Notes under the pieces: generated by a model | Told to the model about the DNA's origin: nothing | Database searches by the model: none | Seen by the model: the letters and a program-made list of their open reading frames with translations, nothing else | NCBI RefSeq assembly: GCF_947623445.1 | Contig: NC_135244.1 | Span: 17,856,860 to 17,920,859 of the forward strand | DNA: 64,000 nucleotides | Direction: 5' to 3' | DNA from: Clavelina lepadiformis | Taxonomy: Eukaryota; Chordata; Ascidiacea; Aplousobranchia; Clavelinidae | In this document: positions 10,263 to 22,287 of the stretch, in pieces | Layout of the letters: the number at the start of each line of letters is the position of its first letter | Position numbering within the stretch: the first letter of the stretch is position 1 | Made by a program: the position numbers and the translations under genes

Positions 10263-13200
10263 TTATTCCTCTGACTTTGTCAAATCCATGAATATCTGAA
10301 ACGGCAGCAGGCCTCCTTCGAGGATAAGATCTCCAGTGGCGAACGCATTTTCCACACTTCTCTGTAAGGTTAGAATGTCCTTCCAGACAGACGATGTCAT
10401 TGTCAGCTTTGCATCCGATGTTTTGGGGATGAACTCCCTGTCAGTAACATAATCCAAAACGCAGTGCCTGAGCGTGTAACTGTGGATTTGGTCGACATCC
10501 GGGAACTCAAAAATAACGGTCATTAACATTGTGTCGTTGCAATTCTCTGCTATCAGTCGGCTTGGGAAGGTGAACATGATGTAGTCGACTCTAATAGAAA
10601 GCAGCAAAGCAGCCCCAGCCTCAGGACTTTTCTTTAACTCTAATCCATCCTCCAATTCCAGAGCACTGGTCAGATAGTAATTTCGAGCATTGGAGTTTTT
10701 AGATGCATTTCCAAGAGCTCTAAGTGCAGCTATTTTGACTTCTTTTGCAAGTGTACGAAACGGTGAGGACAACGATGCAGCTTCCAATGCAGTAGATGAC
10801 AATTCCAGAGCCCATTGAAGTTCATCAATGACAATCTGACCTTTTTCGTCTGATTCTTTTGATGCCATTTCCAGTACATTTTGTGCTTTGGTTACCAGCT
10901 TTTCGATGATGGAAATAGGGTTGCAGAGATTTAACCTGGCAAACTCTACTTGCTTTTCTGCTCGTTTCTTGTCCGAAAGTGGATTTAAATTAACCGGATT
11001 CCCGTCAAACCATCCAACTTGAGCATTGTAGGCGGCACGCACCGACCAAGAGACGGCGCCATAGAACTCTTGCAAGTAAGGGTGACTGGCCAAGATTGGA
11101 GGCAATTTAACTCTTTCTGCCACTTCATCCATCGTTACACCTTTATTCAACTGCCTCAAAGTTTGATCATCAATAAACTGAATGGCGTCACGATAGGTCG
11201 TTATGATGTCATAGATGTTTTCCGCCCCAGTTACCGGCCTCGTATGGGAGGGAACCATATGTTCTGCGTGTAACCTGCGTACTTTATCAAGGCTACCATA
11301 CCACTGGTCAAAAGAACGCGGAGCCGTACCACGAATTGCGTATAGGTTTGGAAAAGCTTCATAGATGTTATCGGCTGAAAGAACAACTTTCCATTCTGGA
11401 ATCCAAACCGTTATTTGGTCGTCTGTTTCACCAGGAGTATGGAGCAAAGTAAACTTGATTCCTTGCAAATAAAAAGACAGACAAAGATAAGTAAAACTTC
11501 ATCATCATTTTCAACATCATTTTCTTAGAAGTATCTTACCTGCCAGCTCATATGTAGCTTCCTCATCAAACGTTTGTGTTGTTTCTGCAACCGTTGCTAG
11601 TGTATCCGGACTATAGCGAGTATAAGGACCTATGCCGGAGTCTAAATGTTCTACTCCTCTGGTCAAGTAATATCCTAATTGTCTACTGGCTCCAGCATAA
11701 CCTCTCTTGGACGTTCTCACTGCAATAACGCTGAGTTGCTAAATTGCTTTAATTACTTTTTTTAATACTTCAATAAAATATTGTCATTCCATTTAGTAGT
11801 CTTATTTTTTAGTAAGTGATGAACAACTTTACAAGATCTTTTCAGAAGAGTTTCACTGCTGGAATGCATGTACACGTTCACTTGTGTTGAGTTTCCAACT
11901 TTGTTGAGTAGAGCTGAAGCGCCATAAATGTGATCTACATGAACCAATTAGAATGTATATAAGTTTTATTTAAAGTTGATTAGCATGAGTTCTATGAAAA
12001 TGTAGACAAGATTTGTAGTAAAAGTCTTGAAACACAATGGTTAGTGAAGAACAAAAGTCAGCAATTGAAATCCTTAACTTTAATTTAATCAATTTAAACA
12101 GTTTTCATTTGCGTCTATCTGCGTGTTTTGTTTCAGTATAAATTTATACAATCACGGCAATTATTATCTTAGTTGTATTTAGATAACATAATTCCAATGG
12201 TTAGTGTTATTTTTTTGCAAAGAGAATATTATAGTCATTATGACAGTCACAGAAGAAGGGAATAGTTTTAACGGGAGGGGTGTGTGGTAAAATATTTGCA
12301 CTTGCATTAGTTTTTATTACCTGTGTTTTCTTTCTCTCAAACTTTGGTTGTTTCTGTTATTTTCACGTTTTTATCGTACACTGATTTCTTTTATACACGG
12401 TATTGTTTATTTTTTCGATTTTTACGTAATTTGCCGCTAAACCCTTCGATACGGTTGACCACATAACTGCTACGTGTCCTTTCCCGATTGCAAGCATTGT
12501 TGCGTAATGGGGTTTTCTTTTGCAGAGATTGGCTCGGGAGGGGCATTGAAAAGAGTGCGCCTATTTCACCGTATTTATTCCCCTATTTCACCGCATGCGG
12601 GTCACGCAGCCTGTTTTTAAAGATAGGTGGTTAAGTTAGGAAAAAGGCGAAGCAAAAAGTTGATTTTAGCGATTTAAAATCTTATTGGAGTTAGATTTAG
12701 ATTAGAAGGTGTAGATTTGGGCCACTGTATTATATTACTAGAAGCTGTGAGAAATAGTTTTGGACACGCGATTTTTTCCAGTGAAATGGTGCTGGCAGCC
12801 AATTGCAAAATCAAAATTTAGTTGTTTGTTTCTCTGTTACCCATTTACCCCACTTTCGGGACATTTGAAATAAACCTTATGACTTGTGACCTCTATGAAA
12901 ATACTACAAATTATTGTGTTTAGCGTAAATTTTACATGTTTTTAAAGTAGTCCGTGCATTGATTCTGATGAAAAGAAAACTTTTAAAGTTAGACAAAAAA
13001 AGAAATTAAGGATGTGTTTTGTTACGAATTAATCTTTGCAATAAAATATACACCTATATTTATATGAATTTTTATACTATTTTAAGTTTTAAAGTGTTCA
13101 AAGAAAGAGCCACAAGGTTTGAAATTCACTTTTTCATTGAGCTACAAATTTCCACTTCGCTTGAAACAGATGAAAAAACTAATTAATCATTAGATATGAG

Positions 13201-14093
13201 TATTTTTGCTTAGCAAAAATGCAATGAAACAAGTTCATCTAATTTTGAGTATTCGATTAATTAGTTTTTAGGTTTATCATTGTTAATTATTTCCATTACA
13301 ATTGTATGTGGGCACGGAATTTTTATTGCTTAGGACCCCTAAGGGTCTTAATACGGGAATGATAATAGCGGAACCAAAATAAATTTGAAATGAGCTAAAT
13401 AGCGTAAGTCCATCAAAGTAATAAGTCCGTGTATATCGGTGTTCTACTTTCTGGACATATTTCGCTGTTAATTCCATGTATAACGAATCTGGTAATGGTT
13501 TATTTTAATATTTTCTCCGTTGATGCCCTGGATGCAATATTAGAGCACAGAAATTAGACCTGTTTTAGTTAGAATAACTTGGCAAAAATTTAAATTGAAA
13601 ACTTTTCATGTATACACACCTCCATGAAAATGAGTCATAATAATTCCTTTTAAAGGTTTAGTCGTGATTTTTTGAAATTCATCGTAAATCTCAAGTGCTG
13701 CATCTGAATTCTCCGTTGTATCGACTATGATGATCCCATCGGTGCCTGTTAATTTATTGTACGGGGTTAAGTGAGAAATTTGACCGTCCTGCATATCGCT
13801 AGGTATCAAACAAAGATTTACTCAAATAAGCTGCGTAACTCACCTTCAAGCAGTATCATGTTTGCAAGAGCATAACCGATGGCAACATGAACCCCGTCGC
13901 GTACTTTGACCACTCGCTTTTCGTTGTAGATTTCATTGTGACGCTTAATTAACTCAATGGCGTCTGATGGGGGCCACTGAAAGACATCTCGCTTAGACCT
14001 CCTAATCGCCGACGCAGCTGAGATTATGAAACCAATACATATTACAGCAACAAGCAAATTCAAAAATCTTGTTTCAACCAATTTGATCGCCAT
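10263..14093 (-). CDS. Secreted alkylsulfatase copy B (SdsA1/Bds1 family), intact
   Basis: Coding exons, 5' to 3' on the minus strand: 14093-13844, 13745-13620, 11934-11833, 11719-11540, 11461-10263, giving 618 aa (family members are about 620-660). Residues 1-29 are a signal peptide ending near ASA, followed by RRSKR, a possible proprotein-convertase site. The zinc motif is THFHGDH at about 121-127, with HTPGE near 227-231, SADN near 248 and SHTRP near 291. A helical dimerisation region follows, and an SCP2-like C-terminal domain covers about the last 115 residues. The gene should hydrolyse alkyl sulfate esters in a secretory or extracellular compartment. Intron 2 lacks the Ty3/gypsy fragment present in A, C and D and keeps older sequence shared with D. 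Intron 4 ends in AAG (ttgcaag/GA), a rare acceptor. It converges on copy A. Confidence 0.86.
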
Positions 14094-14153
14094 TTTATAC
14101 AAACGTTGTAAAACGTAGTGAAGTTAATTCTGCGTTATGTTCAGTGCGCAGCT

Positions 14154-14161
14154 TATTTATA
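14154..14161 (-). promoter_or_regulatory. TATA box of alkylsulfatase copy B
   Basis: TATAAATA on the minus strand, about 60 bp before the ATG, in the same ggTATAAATAagctgcgca context as the other copies. Confidence 0.7.
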
Positions 14162-15043
14162 CCACCACATGGCTTTTTTTCTCGGCTGAGTAAGATGATT
14201 TGCTGATAATAAAACGACAAACATTCCTTTAACTATTATGCGCTTTGTGCAAAGAACGTATAGGCATATACTGTAAAGCTATATTACCCAGAAAGCGTTG
14301 GTAAAACTTTATTGTCCGTTTTACAGCAGCGAATCACAGATAGCCAGATACCAGCATTGCTAGCAGCAAATCATTCTTCTCATTACGGAAGTAAATACAA
14401 GACTACAATTACTTTTAACGATACATATTCTCACTTTTATTGGTCATTGCAGTTTTATTTCCTGATTATAATACGCTATAAATTTGAATACTTTTTTTGA
14501 AGTTCTCAGCGATCGCAAAACTGGTTGTGACATGTATCGTTGTGAACTAGCCAGAAACTTTTGCCAACGTCTGGACAAGTCTAACAACCTAATCATCCAT
14601 AATAGAGTATACTGTACTGTACAATTTATGTACGACAGTTCCCTGGGCAGCGTGAGTTCATTTTAAGTCACCAAAATAAATTTAAAAGTAAAAACCCAAC
14701 ATTTAAGATTTTGATGAAATTTGTAGGATGAAAAACGTATTGTTTCGTAGAAAAAACCCACGTATTTCAGAATCCTTTCTCAGACAATAAGATTTAAGCT
14801 TAAATTTTGTGTTCACTTAATTAAGTTATGTACAGAATAGAACCTGGTAAATCTACCACCCACGGGACTGTGTTGTCAAACGGTTCTGTTCGCCGGGTGG
14901 TCGCGCTAGTGGATTTCTCACAAGCATGACGTCATAAATAACTGCACACAAGATTGTGTTTTCGCAATCATTATTGCCAGTTTTGGGTCACAATCGGGAT
15001 TGTTGAAAAAAACGGAGTTGACACGGAGTTTGTAACTTTACAC

Positions 15044-15351
15044 CAGTGATTCCCAAACTGTGAGCCGCGGCACGCCACAGATTCTCAAGTGTGGCTCGAA
15101 TCTTTTTGGAATTTTGGAAAGCAACTGTATAAATATGTAAAGTAAGGCATACAGACAAGCATATGCGACTTAAAAGCCTTTTAACTGCTTCAATAGCTGA
15201 TAAATAAGCACATATGAAGATGGAACCAATTATAGCATTGCTGATAGAGTAGGGTAAATTTTTAAAGCAACGTTTCTTCTTTTGCAAGTGTGCCGCGAGC
15301 GTTTTATTATTTTCTAGTGTGCCACAAGCTGAAATATTTTGGGAACCACTG
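15044..15351. mobile_element. hAT-type MITE upstream of copy B
   Basis: 308 bp bounded by CAGTGATTCCCAAACTG and, reversed, CAGTGGTTCCCAAAATA. It has no coding capacity. The equivalent sites upstream of A (near 3,050) and C (near 25,045) are empty, so it arrived after the duplications or was lost from the others. A clean 8-bp target duplication is not visible. Confidence 0.7.
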
Positions 15352-17583
15352 TAACCTACACTGTACTTTACACTATTTTACACTGCTTTACACTGTAACC
15401 TACGTTTCGTTTAACCTATGCTCGGGCACACACAAACAATAGCTACAAGGAGAAATACGTACAAACTGCTCACAGTGTAGCTGTACATAATTAGTGACGA
15501 TTGAACAATTCCTATTCATAACGTTTTTCTGGATTTACATGAAATAATTGAATAATGGCCATTTTAGATGGGGTTCAGTTAGTCGCTTCGTGCCAGGTAT
15601 ATAGCGGTGGTAGTCTGTGGACTGGATACCGGAGACGTCAACTTTCTGAAGCAGAATGCAACACGATCGATGCAGTCGGAATAGATGCGAACACAAGATG
15701 TTTCGGATTGCATTTCAGTGGTCTTAGTACTGGAGTTGTCGAGTAATTGAAGTGGTCATTAACCAGGTTTCTACTGTGGTAACCTAATATAGCAAGTGTG
15801 ATTATGTCTGATATCAATAAAGTGTTTCTTTCCATCTTTTAACTTTAGCCCCAAAGTCTTTATTCAAGCCTAAATGTCTGACTAATTGTTTATGGGGACT
15901 TTATTTGCTTGTTAAAAGTGCCCAGAAAAATTTGGAAAATTTCGTTGACATTTAAAAAATGCAGTAGCCCTACTTTTTTGACAAAAGTATTGTTTCGGAA
16001 TGGCATTTTTAGTTATTTTATTTAGTTTGATCACAAACTAATAGTTTTGTAAGTTTTGGTTCAACATTTACCCGAGCATGGAAAAAGGAACAAAATTGAA
16101 TTGTGTTCTAATACATTTATAAAATAATAATAGACATTGTCATTATTCCTATTATTATTCCTAGCTAATCAAATACCGACTCAAATATTCAAATTTTTGA
16201 TAAAAATATGGCTTTTCAATACTAGCCGATCTATTTTTTGTTTTCAGATACAGAATTACTGTCGGTGAGTTGGGTCTAATTTATGGCTATACTCGGACAC
16301 GTTTGATTCAAGCAAATACGGTTATAGAGCATATGGTGATGAGCAATATTATACAGTGGGAAAAATGGTTTGGTCTTAATACTTTTGTTAGTGTTTTTAT
16401 CATATGTGTGTACAATTGTATGTTCAAAGTAACACTGTCTTAATATCTCATATAGTAAGAACATCATCTCAATAATTAACTTTAAAGTTAGTAATATCCA
16501 TACATTTATACACAAAAATATCATTTTCTTTAAATTTGTTATTACAAACGTGTTTTTGTCTGTTTTAAAAACTGAACTGTAGCTGCGACTCTTGGTTTGA
16601 GATTTTACATAAAACATTACAGTATAGTTCCAGTGAACTTTGTACAATTCATAATATCCTATGGTCGTTGCTCTAAACGTATATATTGCATTGCTGCAAA
16701 AGTGCAAATGGTGTTATCCTCGTTCTACTTATGATAGCAACAAAAATAATTCTGTTAAAGCTCCGTAAAAGAATTCATTTTGTCTTCTACGACTGTGCGG
16801 GTTTGATCTGTCTTTTATGTCAACGTCGTTATAGATTTTTCGTATTCTTTTCACTTTGATATTAGGTCGTAATTATTGCCAATAAAAGCGTCCTTAAACT
16901 TTTTACTTTGCAGTAATATAGCATCAAAGGGTAATAAATTTTAATTGACCGTAACGACATGAAGTTTAGCAATCAGAAACAGCATTTTCCAAGATCTTGT
17001 CATTATTTCGATTTTATATCGTATTCATGTCGAATATTTATTACACATTTCGTGCCTCTGATCTCGGCTCACTGACCCCTGTTGCTTTGATTTATAGTCG
17101 TAACTGAAATCCGGTGCCATTTTCAATGTCGAAGTGAAGCTATACAGTAGTTACCGGTTACCTGGTTACTTACTCGGTTAAAGTTCAAGCGGTGTACCCA
17201 TAAAATCACTTTCTACCTGCGTTGCAAAAACCATGACATAAAGTAAAATCGTAAAAGTTAAGGTAAACTGAAATGAAATTATACAAAATTAACCGGATTC
17301 AGTTAAGTTTCACACGGAATAACTAGCGCAAGTATCAAATCGAGTATTTGGGGTTATTACTAAAAGGAAATTTGTGTACACTCGTTTGGTTTGTTTCTGA
17401 TAATTGGTTATTACAATTTTTGACTTTCTGGATAGTGTCAAGAAGGGAGTTTTCCATTGCGGACATTGGACAGTGCTATACGGAAAATTGTTGTATTATT
17501 ATTGATTGTGGGTTATTTTGTAGCAATATTCCCAACAATACCGACCTACAGGTTTTCACATCATATACGAGAATTTTGTGGAA
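15352..17583 (-). repeat. Distal upstream flank of unit B (inverted copy)
   Basis: No gene. Inverted homologue of 1-897 plus about 2.65-3.0 kb, and of 23.6-25.05 kb. The part 16,725-17,583 is mirrored at 21,531-22,287 plus 23,625-23,735. The two form arms of a large imperfect inverted repeat that surrounds the Ty3/gypsy-filled spacer. ORFs of 60-140 aa here appear in shifted or broken form in the other copies and are not genes. Confidence 0.7.
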
Positions 17584-17683
17584 TCAGTTAAAAAAGAAAC
17601 GCTTAAATACATCATTTCTGGCAATACTACGTAAAAATTCAATTCCAGTTAGACAACTTCACTGACATTTTAGCAGCATAGTA

Positions 17684-17977
17684 ATATAATGTTTTTAGAT
17701 TGGGATTTCCACCTTCGTGACGTCGGGTTTAAAAATAGCAGCTTACAGTATAGGGTATTGCAGTTTGAGGTGTATATAAAACTGTGGTGGCCGGGCTACC
17801 CCATTGGACTTTATTCGAGTTTGCGTTTTAACCATTTGGCATTCATTGCATTTCGATTAAGTTTACTTTGTTTATTTTTGTCAATAAAGTTTGATCATTT
17901 TAGCTGTTGGCTGTTCTGCTGAGCAAGTGCAGTGCCGAGATGTACACGCAGTATTCAACGTTATGCGCAGTCCGATA
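17684..17977 (+). other. Spacer with LTR-like regulatory motifs, unclassified
   Basis: Contains gTATATAAAA near 17,773 and AATAAA near 17,885, as an LTR or small gene might. The segment 17,830-17,977 recurs inverted at 35,456-35,610, next to the same LTR. No protein recognised. Confidence 0.35.
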
Positions 17978-19172
17978 TGTTACCGGCCTTTTTCTTGGCT
18001 GGTTCGAAAAGACCTGCAGTTAACTATAAGATTGTATTTCAAAATGGTAAAAACTAGGCACGTCTACACAGCAGTACTGGTCTCGGTAGAATGTCATCAT
18101 CAGTCGTTGTAGCAACAGTCAAGGCGCAGCAAAATTGACAAGCGCTTCCGTCCCGAGGCAGACAAGACTGCAGAATGACAAATCAAGCGTAAAACAACGT
18201 AACATTGTGGTTAAGACGAGACCTCCGCGATATCTCCGATAATGATTTACGCAAGGTGTCAACTTCCTGCCGCAGATCTTGGATCATTTGTTTATTTCCT
18301 CACAAGCTGATGGGACTCGATTTATTGGTTGAATTTTGGAAAGGTGTTGTTTCAAATGCGCAGGTTCCATCATTAATAGCTTTTTGACAGCATCTAGAAA
18401 CTTTGGACACTGTACCTCTATGTTGCACGTGACCAGCCTTTCTGCTTCGTGTTTGTTACGCAATCCAGCTATCAAAGCGTTATAAAAGGCGTCATTCTTC
18501 GTGCCTTCATCTTTCGGTTTCGAGTATGCAATTGCTCCCAAATTAACAAGGGTGTTGACGTAACTTTGATATCTTTCACCTAAAGCTTGGGTTCTTTGTA
18601 TAAGCTGTTGTTTGGCCTTGTTCCATGGAATTGAGCAACAGGAAACTTCCTCATCTTTGGACTGTAGTTCTTCATAGTTCATGGTGTCTACCTCTGCACC
18701 GTTGCATTTCATTTCCAACTTAACCTCTTCCGGTAAACTCAGCATAACAGCATGTTTTCGAGCAGCTGCTGTTGCGTCCACATTGTCGCAGAAACTTTCA
18801 AACGAGGATAAAAACGAGCTAAAACTTTCTCCAAGTTCAAACTTTGAGGGAGGGCAAACAAAACTTCATCTTGGATAAAACTTGGTCCAGATCACTTTCT
18901 TCATACACGTTTTGCAACTGCAGATCCCGCCGTGCTCGCCAAATGTTACCGGTCTTTTTCTAGTGCTGGTTTGTAGAGACCTGCACAGTTAACTACAAGA
19001 TTGTATTTCAAAATCTTTAAAATTAGGCACGTCTATACAGCAGTACTGGTCTCGGTAGAATGTCATCATCACTCGCTGTAGCAACAGACAAGGCGCAACC
19101 AAATCGACAAGCGCTTCCGCCCATACGCAGCCAAGACTACGGAATGACAACCAAGTGTAAAACAACATAGCA
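17978..19172 (-). mobile_element. Ty3/gypsy-like LTR retrotransposon, internally deleted (LTR-gag-LTR)
   Basis: Two similar LTRs of about 228 bp, both read on the minus strand: the 5' LTR is 19172-18944 and the 3' LTR is 18204-17978. LTRs begin TGTTACG and end GGTAACA. The 5' LTR is followed by a tRNA-primer-site-like TTTGGCGAGCACGG and a gag-like ORF. Everything from late gag through pol and the polypurine tract is deleted, and gag joins the 3' LTR directly. Flanking 5-mers cgata and tgata may be an eroded target duplication. Confidence 0.78.
18215..18900 (-). pseudogene. Ty3/gypsy gag-like fragment
   Basis: An open stretch starting just after the primer site and running to the junction with the 3' LTR. 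It contains an ALGERYQSYVNTLVNLG-like capsid segment and a DAFYNALIAGLRN motif typical of invertebrate Ty3/gypsy Gag, and ends in a short coiled coil (DLRQEVDTLRKSL). The zinc knuckle and pol are missing. Described only as a decayed relic. Confidence 0.65.
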
Positions 19173-19502
19173 TGATACACGTCATTTCAGGTATGACCAT
19201 TTCGCAACCATCGTAGACGACAACAAAGCCTACTCATGATGCCAAACAACGCATTGACATCACCCGTGACTGCTAGACTATGCTGTATTGGTCCAAGTGT
19301 TAGTTAGTTAGTTTGATTGCCTGTTCCATCAGACACAAACACAAACAAGCACAACTAACACGCCTATGACCATTTACACTTTCACCGAAAACCAACCTCA
19401 AGTTAGCCTAGGTGTCTATCCAACAAACTTCTTGTGTAATAAACACTGAATTGCACTGAAGAACATACAAGAAATCAAGAACCACAGCATACCACCCTTC
19501 TG

Positions 19503-20253
19503 GGAACGGAGCGGTTGAAAGGGCCACCATAACAATCCTTTCCGTCATGCAGAATTATGTCCAGCGCGATCCACTATCCTGGGATACATCCCTATCCTCA
19601 ATTTGTACAACCTATAACGCCAGTCGACACGAAGAGCGAGGTGTTTCTCCACATTTCCTTCTGACAGGACGAGAATTGAAGTTAACAGAAGATTTGATAA
19701 CTTGACAGCCTTCAAGTCATCCATCATCGTTAGCAATGTTCGATTTACAAGACCGTATACGGCTTGTCCACGAAGTCGTGAAAACAAGACTCGACCAACG
19801 TCGGCAATCCATCAAAGCACGTTACGACAAATCGGTATCGAGACAAGCGGAGTTTCAAGTAGGAGACAAGGTCATGCTGCGAAACACTGTCATATCAAAA
19901 GATGAAAAGCGCCTCCCTTATTCAGGCCCCTTCGAAGTTGTTGAGACTTTTCACCCATAAATTGTCTCATTCGCAATCATGAACGGACGTTAAGAGTATA
20001 TTTTAACAGGCTAAAGCTAAGCAGAAGAGATCATCATACAGGGATGCCTTCCTGTAGTCAAGCTAGTCGCCCAGAAGATGTCCACCAGCAATTGGACATG
20101 CCCTTGACTGGAGCTTACTTTTTTAATAACCGATCAAATGCAAATGGTCACGAGAGTAATAATTTTAATAACGTTAGTAACTCCCGAAATAACGGACGAC
20201 TTCGCCGGAGCCCACGTCGCCTTATTCGTTACCCAGACGTCGAAACGTATTAA
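19503..20253 (+). pseudogene. Ty3/gypsy pol 3' end (integrase C-terminal part)
   Basis: An integrase tail begins with NGAVERA (19,505), the conserved block after the last catalytic Glu region. It meets a stop near 19,705 and resumes in another frame at 19,736 with an HEVVKTRLDQRRQ helix and a GDKVMLRN motif. It runs on with a RLRRSPRRLIRYPD basic end typical of pol termini (stop at 20,253). At least two frameshifts are present. Oriented opposite to the 17,978-19,172 element. Confidence 0.72.
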
Positions 20254-21083
20254 TTGTTATTTTGTGTGATGCTTAATTTTATGTTGTTGACTACTTTCCT
20301 ATGATTTGCGTTATATATACCACAGTTTCAAGTATGATGGTATTTTATTTCGGATCCGTTTATATACCGCCCATTTTAGCTATCGATCTCACGTTTTTAT
20401 ACCTTTTTGAAGTGTTATTGACATGATGCGTGATTTTCAACCCACCTTTATTGTGTTGGTATAGTCATCATATATTTCAATCTTTTTCATAACAATTTAT
20501 TTTTAATTTTGCTGTGGTTTGCAATGTAATGTTTGTGTTTACATTATCTGCATAGAAACGCTGTACCTTGATTTTCGTTGGTTTTTATTGGTGTGATAAT
20601 CATAATTTCTGTCACAAGTGCACCATTTTGCTGTGTTTAAAGAATCGTTTTTTTAGACCTTATTTATGTCGCCCACTAAAGCATACGTAGTCAAAAAAGC
20701 TTCCTTCAAAGTTCACAAATTCATCTGCGGGTAACAAAAGTAATGGCGGTTACCTTGCAGTTTGTCGTTGTATGTCCCATATACTTAGCTTATAGCCAGT
20801 TATGCTAATTGGTGTTCAAGCAATGTCGAAGCGAAATTTATTGGAGGGGGAGGAGTGTTACGTTGTATTCTGTTTGGTCTGATATGCCTTTCTATTTTTT
20901 GCTTTCGGCCAGAAGCACTGATAATTGTGATTACGCCTTGCCCGTTGTCGAACGAGTGACATTCCACCGATGCCTGTACTGCTGTGTAGAGTGTAGACGT
21001 GTCTAGCTTTTACCGTTGTGAAATACAATCCTACAGTTAACTTTAGGTCCCTTCGAACATGCACTAGAAAAAGGCTGGTAACA
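20254..21083 (+). mobile_element. Ty3/gypsy 3' untranslated region, polypurine tract and 3' LTR
   Basis: After pol comes about 600 bp of AT-rich noncoding DNA. A polypurine tract (ggagggggaggag) then leads into an LTR at 20,856-21,083 that starts TGTTACG and ends GGTAACA. This LTR is more diverged from the family than the others. Parts of the 3' region recur at 21,240-21,386 and 34,115-34,420. Confidence 0.75.
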
Positions 21084-21239
21084 AATACACTGAAGTCTTC
21101 TTCTTTTTTCCCGAGCTGTATTCATCTTGTTTCGCAGCTGGGAAATTTTGTCCTGAAGTTTTTCGACAGTTCTTTTTAATTGGGATACGTCCTGGTGATC
21201 TCCTGTCACTGCTGCTACTTCTGACGTCATTATACGTGG
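21084..21239 (-). other. Coiled-coil coding remnant, unassigned
   Basis: On the minus strand an ORF starting at 21230 gives a short lysine/glutamine-rich coiled coil (QLKRTVEKLQDKISQLRNK). It sits between two retroelement pieces and is probably another gag relic. No family assigned. Confidence 0.3.
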
Positions 21240-21531
21240 TTCACGATAAAACGTATTAATTGTTTATTTGTGTGATGCTTAATTTTATGTTGTTGACTAC
21301 TTTACTATGATTTGCGTTTTATAAACCACTGTTATGTTCATTGATGCTTAAACAATGCCAGAGCGAAATTTATTGGAGGGGAAGAGTGTTACGTTGTTTT
21401 ACGCTTGATTTGTCATTCCGCAGTCTAGTCTGCCTCTGGACGGAAGCGCTTTTCGATTTGGTTGCGCCTTGTCTGTTGCGACAACGAGTGATGATGACAT
21501 TCTACCGAGACCTGTACTGCTGTGTAGACAT
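21240..21531 (+). mobile_element. Truncated Ty3/gypsy 3' end with partial LTR
   Basis: A second copy of the 3' region (from acgtattaattg), a polypurine tract ggaggggaagag, and an LTR starting at 21,387. The LTR is cut at about 21,531, where the inverted-repeat arm shared with 17,583 begins. The cut marks the left breakpoint of unit C. Confidence 0.7.
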
Positions 21532-22287
21532 TCCACAAAATTCTCGTATATGATATGGAAACCTGTAGGTCGGTATTGTTGAGAATATTGCTACAAAATA
21601 ACCCATAATCTATTATACAACAATTTTCTGTATAGCGTTGTCCAATGTCCGTAATGGAAAACTCCCTCTTGCCACTATCCAGAAAGTCAAAAATTGTAAT
21701 AACCAACTATCAGAAACAAACCAAACGAGTGTACACAAATTTCCTTTTGATAATAACCCCAAATACTCGATTTGATACTTGCGGTAGTTATTCCGTGTGA
21801 AACTTAACTGAATCCGGTTAATTTTGTATAATTTAACTTAACTTTTACGATTTTACTTTATGTCATGGTTTTTGCAACGCAGGTAGCAAGTGATTTTATG
21901 GGTAAACCGCTTGAACTTTAACCGAGTAAGTAACCAGGTAACCGGTAACTACTGTATAGCTTCACTTCGACATTGAAAATGGCACCGGATTTCAGTTACG
22001 ACTTTAAATCAAAGCAACAGGGGTCAGTGAGCCGAGTTATGACGCACGAAATGTGTAATAAATATTCGACATGAATACGATATAAAATCGAAATAATGAC
22101 AAGATCTTGGAAAATGCTGTTTTTGATTGCTGAACTTCATGCCATTACGGTCAATTAAAATTTATTACCATTTGATACTATGTTATTGCAAAGTCAAAAG
22201 TTTTAGGACGCTTTTGTTGGCAATAATTACGACCTAATATCAAAGGAAAAAGAATACGAAAAACCTATAACGACGTTGACGTAAAAG

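Noticed and set aside
16276..16707. 143-aa minus-strand ORF
   Set aside because: The homologous regions near 150, 23,900 and 36,050 do not keep the frame. The composition is that of AT-rich noncoding DNA.
17348..17665. 105-aa ORF with a partial partner at 21,425-21,706 on the other strand
   Set aside because: The similarity comes from the inverted segmental duplication. The frames contain differing shifts and stops, and no domain is recognisable.
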